A DNA stretch of 64,000 nt from Streptomyces fungicidicus (GCF_003665435.1 NZ_CP023407.1:5567501-5631500), one strand, 5' to 3'. Shown: positions 36,092 through 45,659, counted from the first letter of the stretch. Notes: generated by a model from the sequence alone, not told the origin. Program-made: numbers and translations.

Positions 36092-37174
36092 TCAGCCGCC
36101 CGTCGCGGGCGACTTCTTCGCGGACTCGGGGATCTCCGCGTCGGAGCGGATCGCCTTCCACAGCTGGTCGGCCTGCGGGTGCGCGGCCACCACCCGGTTC
36201 GGGTCGGTCTTGTCGTACGCCACGGGGAGCATGACGGTCTCCATGGACGCCGGGTCGACCCCGTTCATGCTGCGCGCGAAGTCCGCCAGGCTGGTCAGCG
36301 AGGCCAGCTCGGAGTCGGTGGTCAGGGCCGAGGTCAGGGTGTCGGCGATCTTGTACGTCTTGGTGGGGCTGCCGAACAGGTCCTGCTTCTTCACCTCGCT
36401 CAGCAGGGCGATCATGAACTGCTGCTGGAGGCCTATGCGGCCCAGGTCGCTGCCGTCGCCGACGCCGTGCCGGGTCCGGACGAACGCCAGGGAGTCGGTG
36501 CCGTCCAGCTTGTGCGTCCCGGCGCTCAGGTCCAGGCCGCTCGTGCTGTCCTTGATGGGCTCGTCGACGGTGACCGTGACGCCGCCGATCGCGTCGACCA
36601 GCCCCTTGAAGCCGGCGAAGTCGATCTCCATGTAGTGGTCCATGCGGACGCCGGACATCTTCTCCACGGTCTTGACCACGCAGGCCGGGCCGGCCGTCGA
36701 GTACACGGAGTTGAACATGACGCGCTCGGCCTGCGGAAGGGCGGAGCCGTCCGCCTTGGTGCACTCCGGGCGGGTGACGAGGGTGTCGCGCGGGATGCTC
36801 ACGGCGACGGCCTGCCGGCGGCCCTCCGGGATGTGCATGACCAGCGCGGTGTCCGACCGGGCGCCCGCCACCTTGCCGGTGCCCAGGCCGGCGTTGTCTC
36901 CGGCACGCGAGTCCGAGCCGAGGACCAGCACGTTCTGTCCGGAGGTCGGCAGCTTCTCGGGGCGGTCCTCGCCGAGGGCCTCGTCCAGGTCGACCCCGTC
37001 GATGTTCCCGTTCAGGTCGCTGTAGAGCCAGTAGCCGGTGCCCCCCGCGGCGAGCACGACGGCCAGCAGGGACAGCAGGACGATGCGTCCCCAGCGCCGG
37101 CGCTTCGGCCGGCGGCGTCCGCCGCCGGACTCGGGCTGCGCACGCCGGGACTCCGTGGTGGCGCTGTGCGTCAT
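36092..37174 (-). CDS. LCP-family (LytR/CpsA/Psr) cell-wall glycopolymer ligase
   Basis: This 360-residue protein has a basic cytoplasmic N-terminus (PKRRRWGR), one membrane anchor (about 31-49) and an extracellular LCP domain (about 78-240). Conserved features are VLVLGSDSRAGD, SDTALVMHI, the arginine in SIPRDTLV, YMEIDFAGFKGLVDAIGGV and RTRHGVGDGSDLGRIGLQQQ. LCP enzymes transfer undecaprenyl-linked glycopolymers such as teichoic acids to peptidoglycan. It is divergent from the glycerophosphotransferase gene across 364 bases, which supports a joint role in wall polymer assembly. Confidence 0.9.
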   Translation of the reverse strand: MTHSATTESRRAQPESGGGRRRPKRRRWGRIVLLSLLAVVLAAGGTGYWLYSDLNGNIDGVDLDEALGEDRPEKLPTSGQNVLVLGSDSRAGDNAGLGTGKVAGARSDTALVMHIPEGRRQAVAVSIPRDTLVTRPECTKADGSALPQAERVMFNSVYSTAGPACVVKTVEKMSGVRMDHYMEIDFAGFKGLVDAIGGVTVTVDEPIKDSTSGLDLSAGTHKLDGTDSLAFVRTRHGVGDGSDLGRIGLQQQFMIALLSEVKKQDLFGSPTKTYKIADTLTSALTTDSELASLTSLADFARSMNGVDPASMETVMLPVAYDKTDPNRVVAAHPQADQLWKAIRSDAEIPESAKKSPATGG

Positions 37175-37538
37175 GGTTCTTGGGTTCCTCTCCTCACGGG
37201 CTCCGCGCGGCGGAGTGGGGCCCGGGTGGGGGGAGACCGGTCCACAGATGCGTTCACGTCAGTGGGAGAACTATAGGCAGCGGTCCACGGCACATCCTGC
37301 ACGGGTGGAATTAGCACGGCTCAGCGATGAATGCCACATGAACCGACCTTGACCACTCTTAAGGCTGGAATAAGATGTGTCGGGCCTGTGACCGTCGTGG
37401 AGGGGGGCTTTCACGAGGTCGGAGGTGCTGGTGGGGCGGAGCGGCCGGAAGCCGCGAAGCCTCACATAAGGGGTGGGCGTCCGGTGTGGACGATTTGGTG
37501 TCCCGGCGGGCGAAATGTCTTGGTAGGAGTACGAGTTG
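37175..37538. other. Divergent intergenic region, 364 bases
   Basis: It separates the LCP gene (-) from the glycerophosphotransferase gene (+). It contains the forward promoter (37349-37376), a TATAGT -10-like sequence on the minus strand (37270-37275) with no good -35, and a 150-base purine-rich leader before the large gene. No small gene was seen. Confidence 0.5.
37349..37376 (+). promoter_or_regulatory. Promoter of the glycosyltransferase/glycerophosphotransferase gene
   Basis: TTGACC (37349-37354) and TAAGAT (37371-37376) are spaced by 16 bases, close to the vegetative consensus. They imply a leader of about 155 bases. Confidence 0.6.
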
Positions 37539-40500
37539 GTGGTTCAGCCGCGTCTGAGTATTGTCGTGCCCTTCCAGGACGTCGAGGTGTACCTCGCCGA
37601 GTGTCTGGAATCGATCGCGCGGCAGTCGTTCCGCGACTTCGAGGTCATCCTGGTCGACGACGGCTCCACCGACGGGTCCGTGCGGATCGCGGCGGACTTC
37701 TGCGCCGCCGACCGCCGTTTCCGGCTGGTCCGCCAGCACGCCCACGGACCGGGCCACGCGCGCAACACCGGACTGCGGAACACGCACCCCGCGGCGGAGT
37801 TCCTCGCCTTCGTGGACGGTGACGACGTCATCCCCGAGTACGCCTACGAACTCCTGGTGCGCACGCTCGAGGAGTCCGAGTCGGACTTCGTCTCGGGCAA
37901 CGTGCAGATGATGAACTCCACCAAGAAGTGGCAGTCACCGCTGCACAAGGGCCCCATGCAGAAGAACCGGCGCGGGACGCACATCACGAAGTTCGACGCG
38001 CTGATCTACGACCGCACCGTCTGGAACAAACTCTTCCGGCGCTCCTTCTGGAACCAGAACTCCATCAGGTTCCCCGAAGGCGTGCTGTACGAGGACTCGT
38101 GGGTCAACATGTACGCCCACTTCCGCGCCGCCAAGGTCGACGTCATCACGGACGTCGTCTATTTCTGGCGCCGCCGGGACGGCGGAGCGGCGCCCTCCAT
38201 CACCCAGCGCCACTCCGAACTGTCGAACCTCCGGGACCGGGTCGCGGCCGTGCAGTCGGTGAGCCGCTTCCTCGGCGACCGGCGCTCGCGTGAGTACGCG
38301 GACAGCAAGCGGAAGTACGATCTCGCCTGCCTGAAGTCCGACCTCCTGCTCCATCTGAAGGTGCTCCCGGACGCGGACGAGGAGTACCAGCACGCCTTCA
38401 TGAAGTGGGCCAACGAGTTCCTCGACGAGACGGATCTCACCATCATCGACGAGCTGCCCGCGGACTCCCGCGTCAAGTGGCTCCTGGTGCGCGAGGAGCG
38501 GCTGGCCGAACTGCTCGAGGTCATCGAGTTCGAGCGCCGCGGCGGTCCCATGCCCGTGCAGCGGCGTTTCCGGCGCTACCTGAACTACCCGTACCTCGGG
38601 GACCGGGGGGTGGGCCTCGACAAGAAGGCCTACCGGCTGGACAAGGAGCTCTCGCTGCACGGCTCGCTGTCCGGAGCCCGCTGGAGCACCGGCTCCGACC
38701 TGCTCACCCTCACCGGAACGGCGTACGTCCGCTTCATCAACGTGCACAAGAAGCACATGTCGGTGAAGGCGATCGCCCTGCGGAACAAGAAGCAGGGGCG
38801 CATGCAGATCACGACGGCGAAGACCGTCTACGCGCCGCAGGCGACCGAGGACAGTAAGCAGAATCGTTACTGCTATGACTGGGCCGGCTTCGAGGCGCGC
38901 ATCGACACCACCCGCCTCAAGCGCAAGGGCCAGTGGGTCGAGGGCACCTGGGACGTGGCCGCCGGTGTCCTCAGCCGGGGACTGTTCCGCTACCGGGGCA
39001 TCGACCGGGGCGGCGCGGGCAGCGCCGCCAACCCGCCCTACCGCTACGTCGACAAGAACACCCGCATCCTCCCGGTCTTCCTCCAGGGCAAACTCAAGCT
39101 GCGCGTCGAGATCGTGCGCTGCCGGATCACCAAGCACCGTGTCGTCGGCGACCAGCTGGAGCTGCGCGGCGTCTACCTCGGCCCCAAGGTCCCGGAGTGG
39201 GGCAAGCTCCGCGTCACCAGCATGAGCGGCGCGGGACGCCACGACGCACGCGTCCACTTCACCCCGGGCGGTGAGGGCTGGTGCACCTTCTCCGCCAAGC
39301 TCCCCCTGAGCCGTCTGGTGCCCAAGTCCCGCGTCCAGGCGGGAACCGACGCGGACGTCCCGCAGTCCTGGGGCATGGGCAGCAACGGCTGGAAGACCAC
39401 CTTCCACGTCGAGGGCCGCAAGTCGGCCATCTATCCCGTGATGGCGGAGGAGACCCCGGACGGGCACTACTCCATGCCGTCCTCCCTGCAGACCCCGGAG
39501 CGCGACCGGGAGATCGTCGTGCACCGCAACGGCTCCGGCTATCTCGTGCTCTTCGAACGAGCGACCCTGCCCCTGGCGACCCGGTGCGACTGGCAGGAGG
39601 ACGGCTCGCTGTGGATCCAGGGCCGTTACCTGGCCGCGGACCAGCTGACCCCGGAGCAGTACCGCTCCGCCCACCTCGTGGTGCGCTCGCGCGCCCACGG
39701 CGCGGAACGCTCCGTACCGCTCACCTGGGACGGGCACGAGTTCCGCTGCGTCCTGGCCCCCGCCGCGATGCGGACCCTGGCCGGGGACATCCCGCTGGCG
39801 GCCGGACGGTGGGACTTCTTCCTGCGCCGCCAGGACCTGTCGGCCGTGGCCCGCGAGGACCGGCTCGAAGACCTCATGGTGAAGATCGAGCAGGATCTCA
39901 TCGAGGCGTTCCCGCAGGAGTACGAGAGAAACGAACGCCGCTACGAGACGCAGGCCGAGGCCTACGACCGGCTGTCGCTGCTCGTCCACTCGGCGATGCC
40001 CGACCACGCCCGCGGCCCCTACCGGCAGAAGCTCCTGAGGACCAAGGCCTACCCCGACGCCCGGCGCCGGCCGGTGCGTGACGCCGTGCTGTTCGACGCC
40101 TTCAAGGGCACCCAGTACTCGGACAGCCCCCGCGCCCTGCACGAGGAACTCGTGCGCCGCCGCACCGGCCTGGAACACCTCTGGGTGGTGCGCGACGACC
40201 AGGTGCAGGTGCCGCCCACGGCGACGCCCGTCCGCATGTGGTCGCCGGAGTGGTACGAGGCCCTCGCCACCAGCCGCTACGTCGTCGCCAACAACCACCT
40301 CCCGGACTGGTTCAAGAAGCGGGACGGACAGGTCGTCGTGCAGACCTGGCACGGCACGCCGCTGAAGAAGATCGGCCACGACATCGAGTCCATCCACTTC
40401 GCCGACCAGCGCTATCTGGAACGCGTCGAGAAGGAGGTGCAGAACTGGGACATGCTGGTGTCGCCCAACAGCTTCTCCACCCCGATCCTCAAGCGCGCCT

Positions 40501-41411
40501 TCGGCTTCCCCGGCGAGATGGTGGAGAGCGGCTACCCGCGCAACGACATCCTGCGCCGGCCGGACACCGGGGCCCGGGAGCAGGAGATCCGCCGCAGCAT
40601 CGGGCTGCCGGAGGGCAAGCGGGTGGTGCTGTACGCGCCGACCTGGCGCGACGACCAGTTCTACGCGCCCGGCAAGTACAAGCTGGACTTCCGGATCGAC
40701 CTGGCCGCCGCGCGTGCGCAGCTCGGCCCCGACCACGTCCTCATGGTGCGCCGCCACCCCAACGTCGTGGACCCGGTGCCGGGCGCCGGCGACGGATTCG
40801 TCTTCGACGTGTCCGACTACCCGGACATGGCCGACCTCTCGCTGATCACCGACGTGATGATCACCGACTACTCCTCCCTGATGTTCGACTACGTGAACAC
40901 CGGGCGGCCCATCCTGTTCTTCACCTACGACCTGGACCACTACCGGGACACCCTGCGCGGGTTCTACTTCGACTTCGAGGGCAGCGCGCCGGGCCCCCTC
41001 CTCTACACGTCCGAGGAACTGGTGGCGGCGATCCGTGACATCGACGCCATCCAGGACCTCTACGCCGAGCGGTACCGCTGGTTCCAGCGGGAGTTCTGCG
41101 ACCTGGACGACGGTTACGCCGCGGCCCGGCTCGCCGACCGGATGCTGGTCGCGGGCGGCGACCTCGCCCCCGGGCAGGCGCACGCGCCGGCCGTCGGCGC
41201 GGTCGACACCCGGCACACCGGAAGGCCGATGACCCCCCTCCAGTGGGGGAACTCGGAGTGGTTCGCCGGCCCCCGCCCGCCGGCGGGTCTCGTCGACGCC
41301 GTGCCCGCCCAGCCCGCCCCGGCGTACGACGCCGTACCGCAGCACCAGGCGGGTCCGTTCGGCCATACCCCGCCCGCCGGCGACCGCAGCTACGAAGGCG
41401 TGATCGCGTGA
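37539..41411 (+). CDS. Bifunctional GT2 glycosyltransferase / CDP-glycerol glycerophosphotransferase (TagF-like)
   Basis: This is a 1290-residue wall-polymer enzyme. Residues about 5-215 are a GT-A family 2 glycosyltransferase (LSIVVPFQDVEVYLAECL, DDGSTDGS, the DxD-type FVDGDD). The centre (about 330-800) is beta-rich and unassigned. Residues about 845-1210 are a glycerophosphotransferase domain with VVQTWHGTPLKKIGHD (near 936), VVLYAPTWRDDQFY, MVRRHPNV and TDYSSLMFDYVNTGRPILFF (near 1108). TagF/TarF-type domains polymerise glycerol-phosphate from CDP-glycerol. A C-terminal Pro-rich tail follows. AGGAG at 37525 serves either TTG 37536 or GTG 37539; I prefer GTG. The divergent LCP gene fits teichoic-acid export to the wall. 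Confidence 0.88.
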   Translation: MVQPRLSIVVPFQDVEVYLAECLESIARQSFRDFEVILVDDGSTDGSVRIAADFCAADRRFRLVRQHAHGPGHARNTGLRNTHPAAEFLAFVDGDDVIPEYAYELLVRTLEESESDFVSGNVQMMNSTKKWQSPLHKGPMQKNRRGTHITKFDALIYDRTVWNKLFRRSFWNQNSIRFPEGVLYEDSWVNMYAHFRAAKVDVITDVVYFWRRRDGGAAPSITQRHSELSNLRDRVAAVQSVSRFLGDRRSREYADSKRKYDLACLKSDLLLHLKVLPDADEEYQHAFMKWANEFLDETDLTIIDELPADSRVKWLLVREERLAELLEVIEFERRGGPMPVQRRFRRYLNYPYLGDRGVGLDKKAYRLDKELSLHGSLSGARWSTGSDLLTLTGTAYVRFINVHKKHMSVKAIALRNKKQGRMQITTAKTVYAPQATEDSKQNRYCYDWAGFEARIDTTRLKRKGQWVEGTWDVAAGVLSRGLFRYRGIDRGGAGSAANPPYRYVDKNTRILPVFLQGKLKLRVEIVRCRITKHRVVGDQLELRGVYLGPKVPEWGKLRVTSMSGAGRHDARVHFTPGGEGWCTFSAKLPLSRLVPKSRVQAGTDADVPQSWGMGSNGWKTTFHVEGRKSAIYPVMAEETPDGHYSMPSSLQTPERDREIVVHRNGSGYLVLFERATLPLATRCDWQEDGSLWIQGRYLAADQLTPEQYRSAHLVVRSRAHGAERSVPLTWDGHEFRCVLAPAAMRTLAGDIPLAAGRWDFFLRRQDLSAVAREDRLEDLMVKIEQDLIEAFPQEYERNERRYETQAEAYDRLSLLVHSAMPDHARGPYRQKLLRTKAYPDARRRPVRDAVLFDAFKGTQYSDSPRALHEELVRRRTGLEHLWVVRDDQVQVPPTATPVRMWSPEWYEALATSRYVVANNHLPDWFKKRDGQVVVQTWHGTPLKKIGHDIESIHFADQRYLERVEKEVQNWDMLVSPNSFSTPILKRAFGFPGEMVESGYPRNDILRRPDTGAREQEIRRSIGLPEGKRVVLYAPTWRDDQFYAPGKYKLDFRIDLAAARAQLGPDHVLMVRRHPNVVDPVPGAGDGFVFDVSDYPDMADLSLITDVMITDYSSLMFDYVNTGRPILFFTYDLDHYRDTLRGFYFDFEGSAPGPLLYTSEELVAAIRDIDAIQDLYAERYRWFQREFCDLDDGYAAARLADRMLVAGGDLAPGQAHAPAVGAVDTRHTGRPMTPLQWGNSEWFAGPRPPAGLVDAVPAQPAPAYDAVPQHQAGPFGHTPPAGDRSYEGVIA

Positions 41412-41509
41412 CGCCGCCGACCCCGCCCGGCGCGAGGTCCCCGGCGTGCCGCGCGGTGCCGGAAGGCCCCGGCCCCCGATGACCGCCGTGCCGTTCGCCA
41501 CGCGGGCGC

Positions 41510-41543
41510 CGGCCGCCGCTGCCGGTCCGTCGTCCGGCGGCCG
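41510..41543. terminator. Weak hairpin between convergent genes
   Basis: A 9-bp stem (41510-41518 with 41535-41543) and a 16-nt loop lie between the large + gene and the EEP gene on the minus strand. In such GC-rich sequence this could be chance. Confidence 0.3.
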
Positions 41544-41556
41544 CCCGGGCGCGTCC

Positions 41557-42474
41557 TCAGCCGGTGCCGGTGTCCACCCGGATCAGCAGCGCGCGGTGGT
41601 CGGAGACCCCGGTGTCGCTCACCCGGCACCCGAGCACGGGCAGCCCGGTGAAGAGGTAGTCCAGCTTGTGGTGCGAGACGTGCGTCGGCCGGGCCGGCCG
41701 GAGGGGACCGGGCGTCCCGTCGCACTCCCGGTGCGTGCCGTAAGGCTGGTCGGGCCAGACCCGGGAGAGCGGGTTGCGCTCTCCCGGCGGATCCACGTTG
41801 AGGTCGCCGCCGTAGACGGTGCGCCGCTCGGGCACCGCGTCCACCAGGGCCTTCAGCTGTCCGGCGCGGAACTCGCGGTCCGGATGCGCCAGATCGCCGC
41901 CGCGCGGGGTCAGATGCGCGGTGCACACCGTGAGGTCGTGCGCCGCGACGAACGCGCAGAGTATTCCGCGCTGCACCCCGACCGCGGGCTGGGGCGCGGG
42001 CACCGCGCGCACGGACGACAGCGGATACGCCGACAGCAGGGCGTAGCCCGCGGAGCCCCGGCCGGGCGCCCCGCAGCGCACCGCGGTGCGGCGCCCGTCA
42101 CGGCCGCGCCAGGTGTAGGCCCTGAACTCCGCGTGCCACGACGCCCCGAGGGAGGCGCGCACCGCCTCGACGTCCGCCGCGCAGGTCTCCTGCAGGAACA
42201 GCACCCGGGCCCCGGATTCCGCGGCGAGGCGTTCCGTCCGGCCGCGCTTGGCGTCCTCGCCGCCCGTGCCCTCGCAGTTCCATTCCCTGACCCCGCACAT
42301 GTTCCAGGTCGCCACGGTCAGTGTCCGGTCCCCGGTGGCGGAGCGGTCCGCTCCATTGCCGCTCCGCTCGTGGGTCACCACGGCGGCGAGCCCCGCGAGG
42401 GCGGCGGCCGCCGTGACGGCGGCGAGCAGGCGCCGTCCGCGCGGGCGGGGCGACCGGGTTCGGTTCCTGAGCAC
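41557..42474 (-). CDS. Endonuclease/exonuclease/phosphatase (EEP) family protein
   Basis: This 305-residue protein has a short basic N-terminus and one hydrophobic segment (about 14-33), indicating a membrane anchor or signal. The rest is a DNase I-like fold: TLTVATWNMCGVREWNCE (Asn), VLFLQETCA (metal-binding Glu), YGGDLNVDPPG and the terminal SDHRALLI (Asp-His). EEP proteins hydrolyse phosphodiester or phosphate bonds in nucleic acids, lipids or inositol phosphates; the substrate is not readable. GTG 42474 is the likely start, although the ribosome binding site is poor. The much longer open frame upstream overlaps a clear gene and was rejected. Confidence 0.8.
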   Translation of the reverse strand: MLRNRTRSPRPRGRRLLAAVTAAAALAGLAAVVTHERSGNGADRSATGDRTLTVATWNMCGVREWNCEGTGGEDAKRGRTERLAAESGARVLFLQETCAADVEAVRASLGASWHAEFRAYTWRGRDGRRTAVRCGAPGRGSAGYALLSAYPLSSVRAVPAPQPAVGVQRGILCAFVAAHDLTVCTAHLTPRGGDLAHPDREFRAGQLKALVDAVPERRTVYGGDLNVDPPGERNPLSRVWPDQPYGTHRECDGTPGPLRPARPTHVSHHKLDYLFTGLPVLGCRVSDTGVSDHRALLIRVDTGTG

Positions 42475-42603
42475 CCGGCCATCATGACCGATCCGCCGCT
42501 GACCAGCCAAAACCACCCGGCGCCAGGCGCCTTCCGGCAGGTGTCCTCCCCCTGCCCGCGCACCCGCCCGTCGTCCAAGTACCTCTGAGAGTGGAGTCCG
42601 TAC

Positions 42604-44052
42604 ATGTCCAAGGCACCCTCGAACGGGCGGCAGCTGCTCAACGGCATCGAAGCCTCGGGAACGTTCCCGGTGGAGTACCGGTTCACCCACGCCAAGAGCG
42701 GCAACCGGCACCTCGTGGTGGTCTTCGCCAACTTCTCGGCACCCGAGGACTACGGCTGGTCGAACGGCGTCTTCGACAACGTCCGTGCCAACATCCTGTG
42801 GATCCGTGACCGGTTCGACGGGATGAACGCCTACTACCTGTGCCGGAACATGGACTTCGGTCTGGCGGACTCGGTGCAGACCCTGATCGCGAACGTCACC
42901 GGGGCGCTCGGGCTGACGCCGGACCAAGTCACGCTCTGGGGCGGCTCCAAGGGCGGCAGCGCCGCGCTGTACTTCGGCCTGCGGTACGGCTACCGGAACA
43001 TCGTCGCCATCGTCCCGCAGTTCCTCATCGGCGACGCCCTGGAGAAGCGGCACCCGAAGGTCTCCGCGTACATGCTCGGCGAAGGGGCGCAGGCGCACAA
43101 CGCGCGGATCCTGGACGCGCTCCTGCCCGACCTGGTGCGCGCCAAGGCCAACCCGGGCGCCAACATCTACGTGCTCTCCTCCCCGCAGGACGAGCATTAC
43201 GCCGTGCAGGTCGAGCCGTTCCTCGGCATGTTCCACGGCTACGAGAACTTCAATTTCCTGTACAGCGAGTCGCCGACCATCACGGGGCACGCCACGGCGA
43301 CCCGGCGGAACGTCCCGGCGCTGGTCGGCCTGCTCAACCTGCTCGCCGACGGCTACGCCCCCCGGCTGGGCTTCACCCGCCACGCCGCCGAGGACTTCGA
43401 CCACGACCGGTCGGACATCAACGCCTACCTCGCCTCGACCTCCAAGGTCCAGGGCGCCGACGCGTTCGCGCCGCCGGTGGTGACCACCCCGGGCTTCAAC
43501 AGCGAGGTCCCGCGCACCGGACCGTGGTTCACCGGGACGGCCCACGGAGCGGTGCGGGTGAGCATGTGGCGCAACGGCAAGTTCGTGGCGTCGCCCCAGG
43601 TCGCGGCCGACGGCACCTGGTCCTGGCAGCCGACCGGGCCGTGGGAGGCCGGGAAGCACATCGTCAAGATCTTCGCGGTGGACCCGGCGGGCTTCCACTC
43701 CGCCCGGGTCGAGATCCCCTTCACCGTGGTCGACCGGGATCCCGTCCCTGCCCCGCCGGTCGTCTCCGCACCGGTGTCCGGGCAGCAGACCGGAGCGGCG
43801 GTCGGGTTCCACGGCAGCGCGCCGGGAGCGTCACAGGTCGGCTTCCGGGAGAACGGCGTGCTCCTCGGCGCGGTGGCCGTCGCGCCCGACGGCACCTGGG
43901 GCTGGGACCCCGGCCGGCCCTGGCCCGAGGGGCAGCACCTGGTCGAGATCGTCGCGGTCGACGCGTACGGCATGGAGTCCGCGCCCGCCGCCGCCGGCTT
44001 CACCGTGCTCGGCCACGCGGTGCCCGCCGGACACTTCACGCCGCGGTACTGA
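42604..44052 (+). CDS. Alpha/beta-hydrolase with two Ig-like repeats, copy 1
   Basis: This 482-residue protein has an N-terminal alpha/beta-hydrolase core (about 20-265) with nucleophile Ser115 in LWGGSKGGSAALYFG and candidate acid Asp196 (SSPQDEHY) and His229 (TITGHATATRRN). After it come two Ig-like beta-sandwich repeats (about 295-375 and 390-470), each with the pattern V(S/G)..(R/E)NG..L..VAxDGTW.W....PW..G.H.V.I.AVD. No signal peptide is visible. The hydrolase part recalls proteins named XcbB/CpsF or Asp2-like in capsule and accessory-secretion loci. Its position beside the TagF-type gene suggests acyl or ester modification of a surface polymer, which is inference. Confidence 0.7.
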   Translation: MSKAPSNGRQLLNGIEASGTFPVEYRFTHAKSGNRHLVVVFANFSAPEDYGWSNGVFDNVRANILWIRDRFDGMNAYYLCRNMDFGLADSVQTLIANVTGALGLTPDQVTLWGGSKGGSAALYFGLRYGYRNIVAIVPQFLIGDALEKRHPKVSAYMLGEGAQAHNARILDALLPDLVRAKANPGANIYVLSSPQDEHYAVQVEPFLGMFHGYENFNFLYSESPTITGHATATRRNVPALVGLLNLLADGYAPRLGFTRHAAEDFDHDRSDINAYLASTSKVQGADAFAPPVVTTPGFNSEVPRTGPWFTGTAHGAVRVSMWRNGKFVASPQVAADGTWSWQPTGPWEAGKHIVKIFAVDPAGFHSARVEIPFTVVDRDPVPAPPVVSAPVSGQQTGAAVGFHGSAPGASQVGFRENGVLLGAVAVAPDGTWGWDPGRPWPEGQHLVEIVAVDAYGMESAPAAAGFTVLGHAVPAGHFTPRY

Positions 44053-44095
44053 CCGACGGCCCAGGACGACGACACACCACGAGTGGGAAGCAGAC

Positions 44096-45586
44096 ATGCC
44101 GAAAGAAGCGCCGACAACACGCGAGCTGATCACCGGGATCGACACCTCCGGCGCGTATCCCGTCGAGTACCGGTTCACGCACGCCAAGGGGGGCAACCGG
44201 CACCTCGTCGTCGTGTTCGCCAACTTCGCGGTCAAGGACGACTACGGCTGGTCCAACGGCGTCCTCAACCCGGTGCGGGCCAACATCCTGTGGATCCGTG
44301 ACCGGTTCCGCGACATGAACAGCTACTACCTGTGCGAGGGGATGGACTTCTCCCTGGAGCAGTCCGTGATCGGGCTCATCTCCAAGGTGATGAACGCCCT
44401 GGAACTCACCCCGGAGCAGGTCACGATGTGGGGCGGCTCGAAGGGCGGCAGCGCCGCGCTCTACTTCGGCATGCGCTACGGCTTCGGCAACATCGTCTCC
44501 ATCGTGCCGCAGTTCCTCGTCGGCACCTATGTGAAGCGGGTGCACCCCAAGGTTGCCCGGTTCATGCTGGGCGAGGCGGTGCCGGAGGAGAACGTCCGCG
44601 CGGTCGACGCGCTCATCCCGGACCTGGCCCGTTCGGGCGTCGCCCGGCACTCCAACATCTATCTGCTCTCCTCGCCGCAGGACGAGCAGTACCAGGAGCA
44701 GGTCGAGCCTTTCCTCGGACTGTTCCAGGGGTACGACAACTTCAACTTCGTGTTCAGCGAGTCCCCCCACATCACCCGTCACTCGGACGTCACCCGGCGC
44801 AACGTCCCCTTCCTGATGGGCCTCGTGAACATGCTCGCCGACGGGATGTCCCCGCGGCTGGGCCTGGTGCGCAACGGGTACGAGGAGCCGGACCGCGACA
44901 GGTCCGCCATCGAGGGCTTCCTGGCGGCCACTTCGGCGGAGCGGCCCAGCGCCATCCCGATGCCCGTGGTGACGCATCCGCTTCCGCACATGGAACTGCC
45001 CACGGACGGCGTGTACTTCACAGGGACGGCCCCCGGCGCGGTGCGGGTGAGCCTGTGGGAGCACGGCAAGTTCCTGGGTTCGCCGTCGGTGGCGCCGGAC
45101 GGCACCTGGTCCTGGAAGCGGGACAAGCCGTGGAGCAAGGGCGACCATCTGGTCAAGGCCGTCGGCTGGGACGCGGAGAAGCGCCGCACCAAGGGCACCG
45201 TGGTCCCGTTCACCACGGTCGCCGGCGCGAACGCCGCCGCGCCCGGGGCACCGGCCGCCGCGCCCCTGGCGCCCGGGCAGCCGCTGCCGGCGCCGACGGT
45301 CCACACGCCGGGGGCGTACGAGCAGATCACCGGCACGGCCGTGCGCTTCAGCGGCTTCGCCCCGGGCGCCGCCCAGGTGGGATTCAGGGCGGGGGGCACC
45401 CTCCTTGGCACGAGCCGGGTCGCGGCCGACGGAACGTGGGCCTGGGACTCCGGCTGGCCCTGGCAGGCGGGCATGCACACCGTGGAGGTGTTCGCCGTGG
45501 ACGCCGCGGGATCCGAGTCGCCCGTGGCGCCGGTGCCCTTCGACGTCATGCACGCCACGGCGGGCGCCTCGCCGTTCGCCTACTGA
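44096..45586 (+). CDS. Alpha/beta-hydrolase with two Ig-like repeats, copy 2
   Basis: This 496-residue paralogue of the preceding gene lies 43 bases downstream and is clearly a tandem duplicate. The first 240 residues align without gaps and place the triad at identical positions (Ser115 in MWGGSKGGSAALYFG, Asp196, His229). The Ig-like repeats (about 300-380 and 410-490) are more divergent, with an Ala/Pro-rich linker between them. Retention of both triads argues that both are active, possibly on different substrates or as a heterodimer. It is probably co-transcribed with copy 1 and ends before a 46-bp palindromic terminator. Confidence 0.7.
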   Translation: MPKEAPTTRELITGIDTSGAYPVEYRFTHAKGGNRHLVVVFANFAVKDDYGWSNGVLNPVRANILWIRDRFRDMNSYYLCEGMDFSLEQSVIGLISKVMNALELTPEQVTMWGGSKGGSAALYFGMRYGFGNIVSIVPQFLVGTYVKRVHPKVARFMLGEAVPEENVRAVDALIPDLARSGVARHSNIYLLSSPQDEQYQEQVEPFLGLFQGYDNFNFVFSESPHITRHSDVTRRNVPFLMGLVNMLADGMSPRLGLVRNGYEEPDRDRSAIEGFLAATSAERPSAIPMPVVTHPLPHMELPTDGVYFTGTAPGAVRVSLWEHGKFLGSPSVAPDGTWSWKRDKPWSKGDHLVKAVGWDAEKRRTKGTVVPFTTVAGANAAAPGAPAAAPLAPGQPLPAPTVHTPGAYEQITGTAVRFSGFAPGAAQVGFRAGGTLLGTSRVAADGTWAWDSGWPWQAGMHTVEVFAVDAAGSESPVAPVPFDVMHATAGASPFAY

Positions 45587-45600
45587 CCGGTCGCCACGCG

Positions 45601-45646
45601 CGGAAGGGCTCCTGGAGATCGCCGGCGATCTCCAGGAGCCCTTCCG
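45601..45646. terminator. 46-bp perfect palindrome, bidirectional terminator
   Basis: The sequence 45601-45646 is a perfect inverted repeat of two 23-bp arms with no loop, lying between the convergent hydrolase and fadB genes, 15 bases from each stop codon. Confidence 0.85.
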
Positions 45647-45659
45647 CGGTCTACGGGGA

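Noticed and set aside
37935..41501. Open frame of about 1188 codons antisense to the GT2-TagF gene
   Set aside because: Same shadow effect; no recognisable motif, and it covers both ends of the real gene.
41557..43812. A 751-codon version of the EEP gene
   Set aside because: The upstream extension lies antisense to the first hydrolase-Ig gene and is compositionally a shadow; GTG 42474 gives a normal-length EEP protein with an N-terminal membrane segment.
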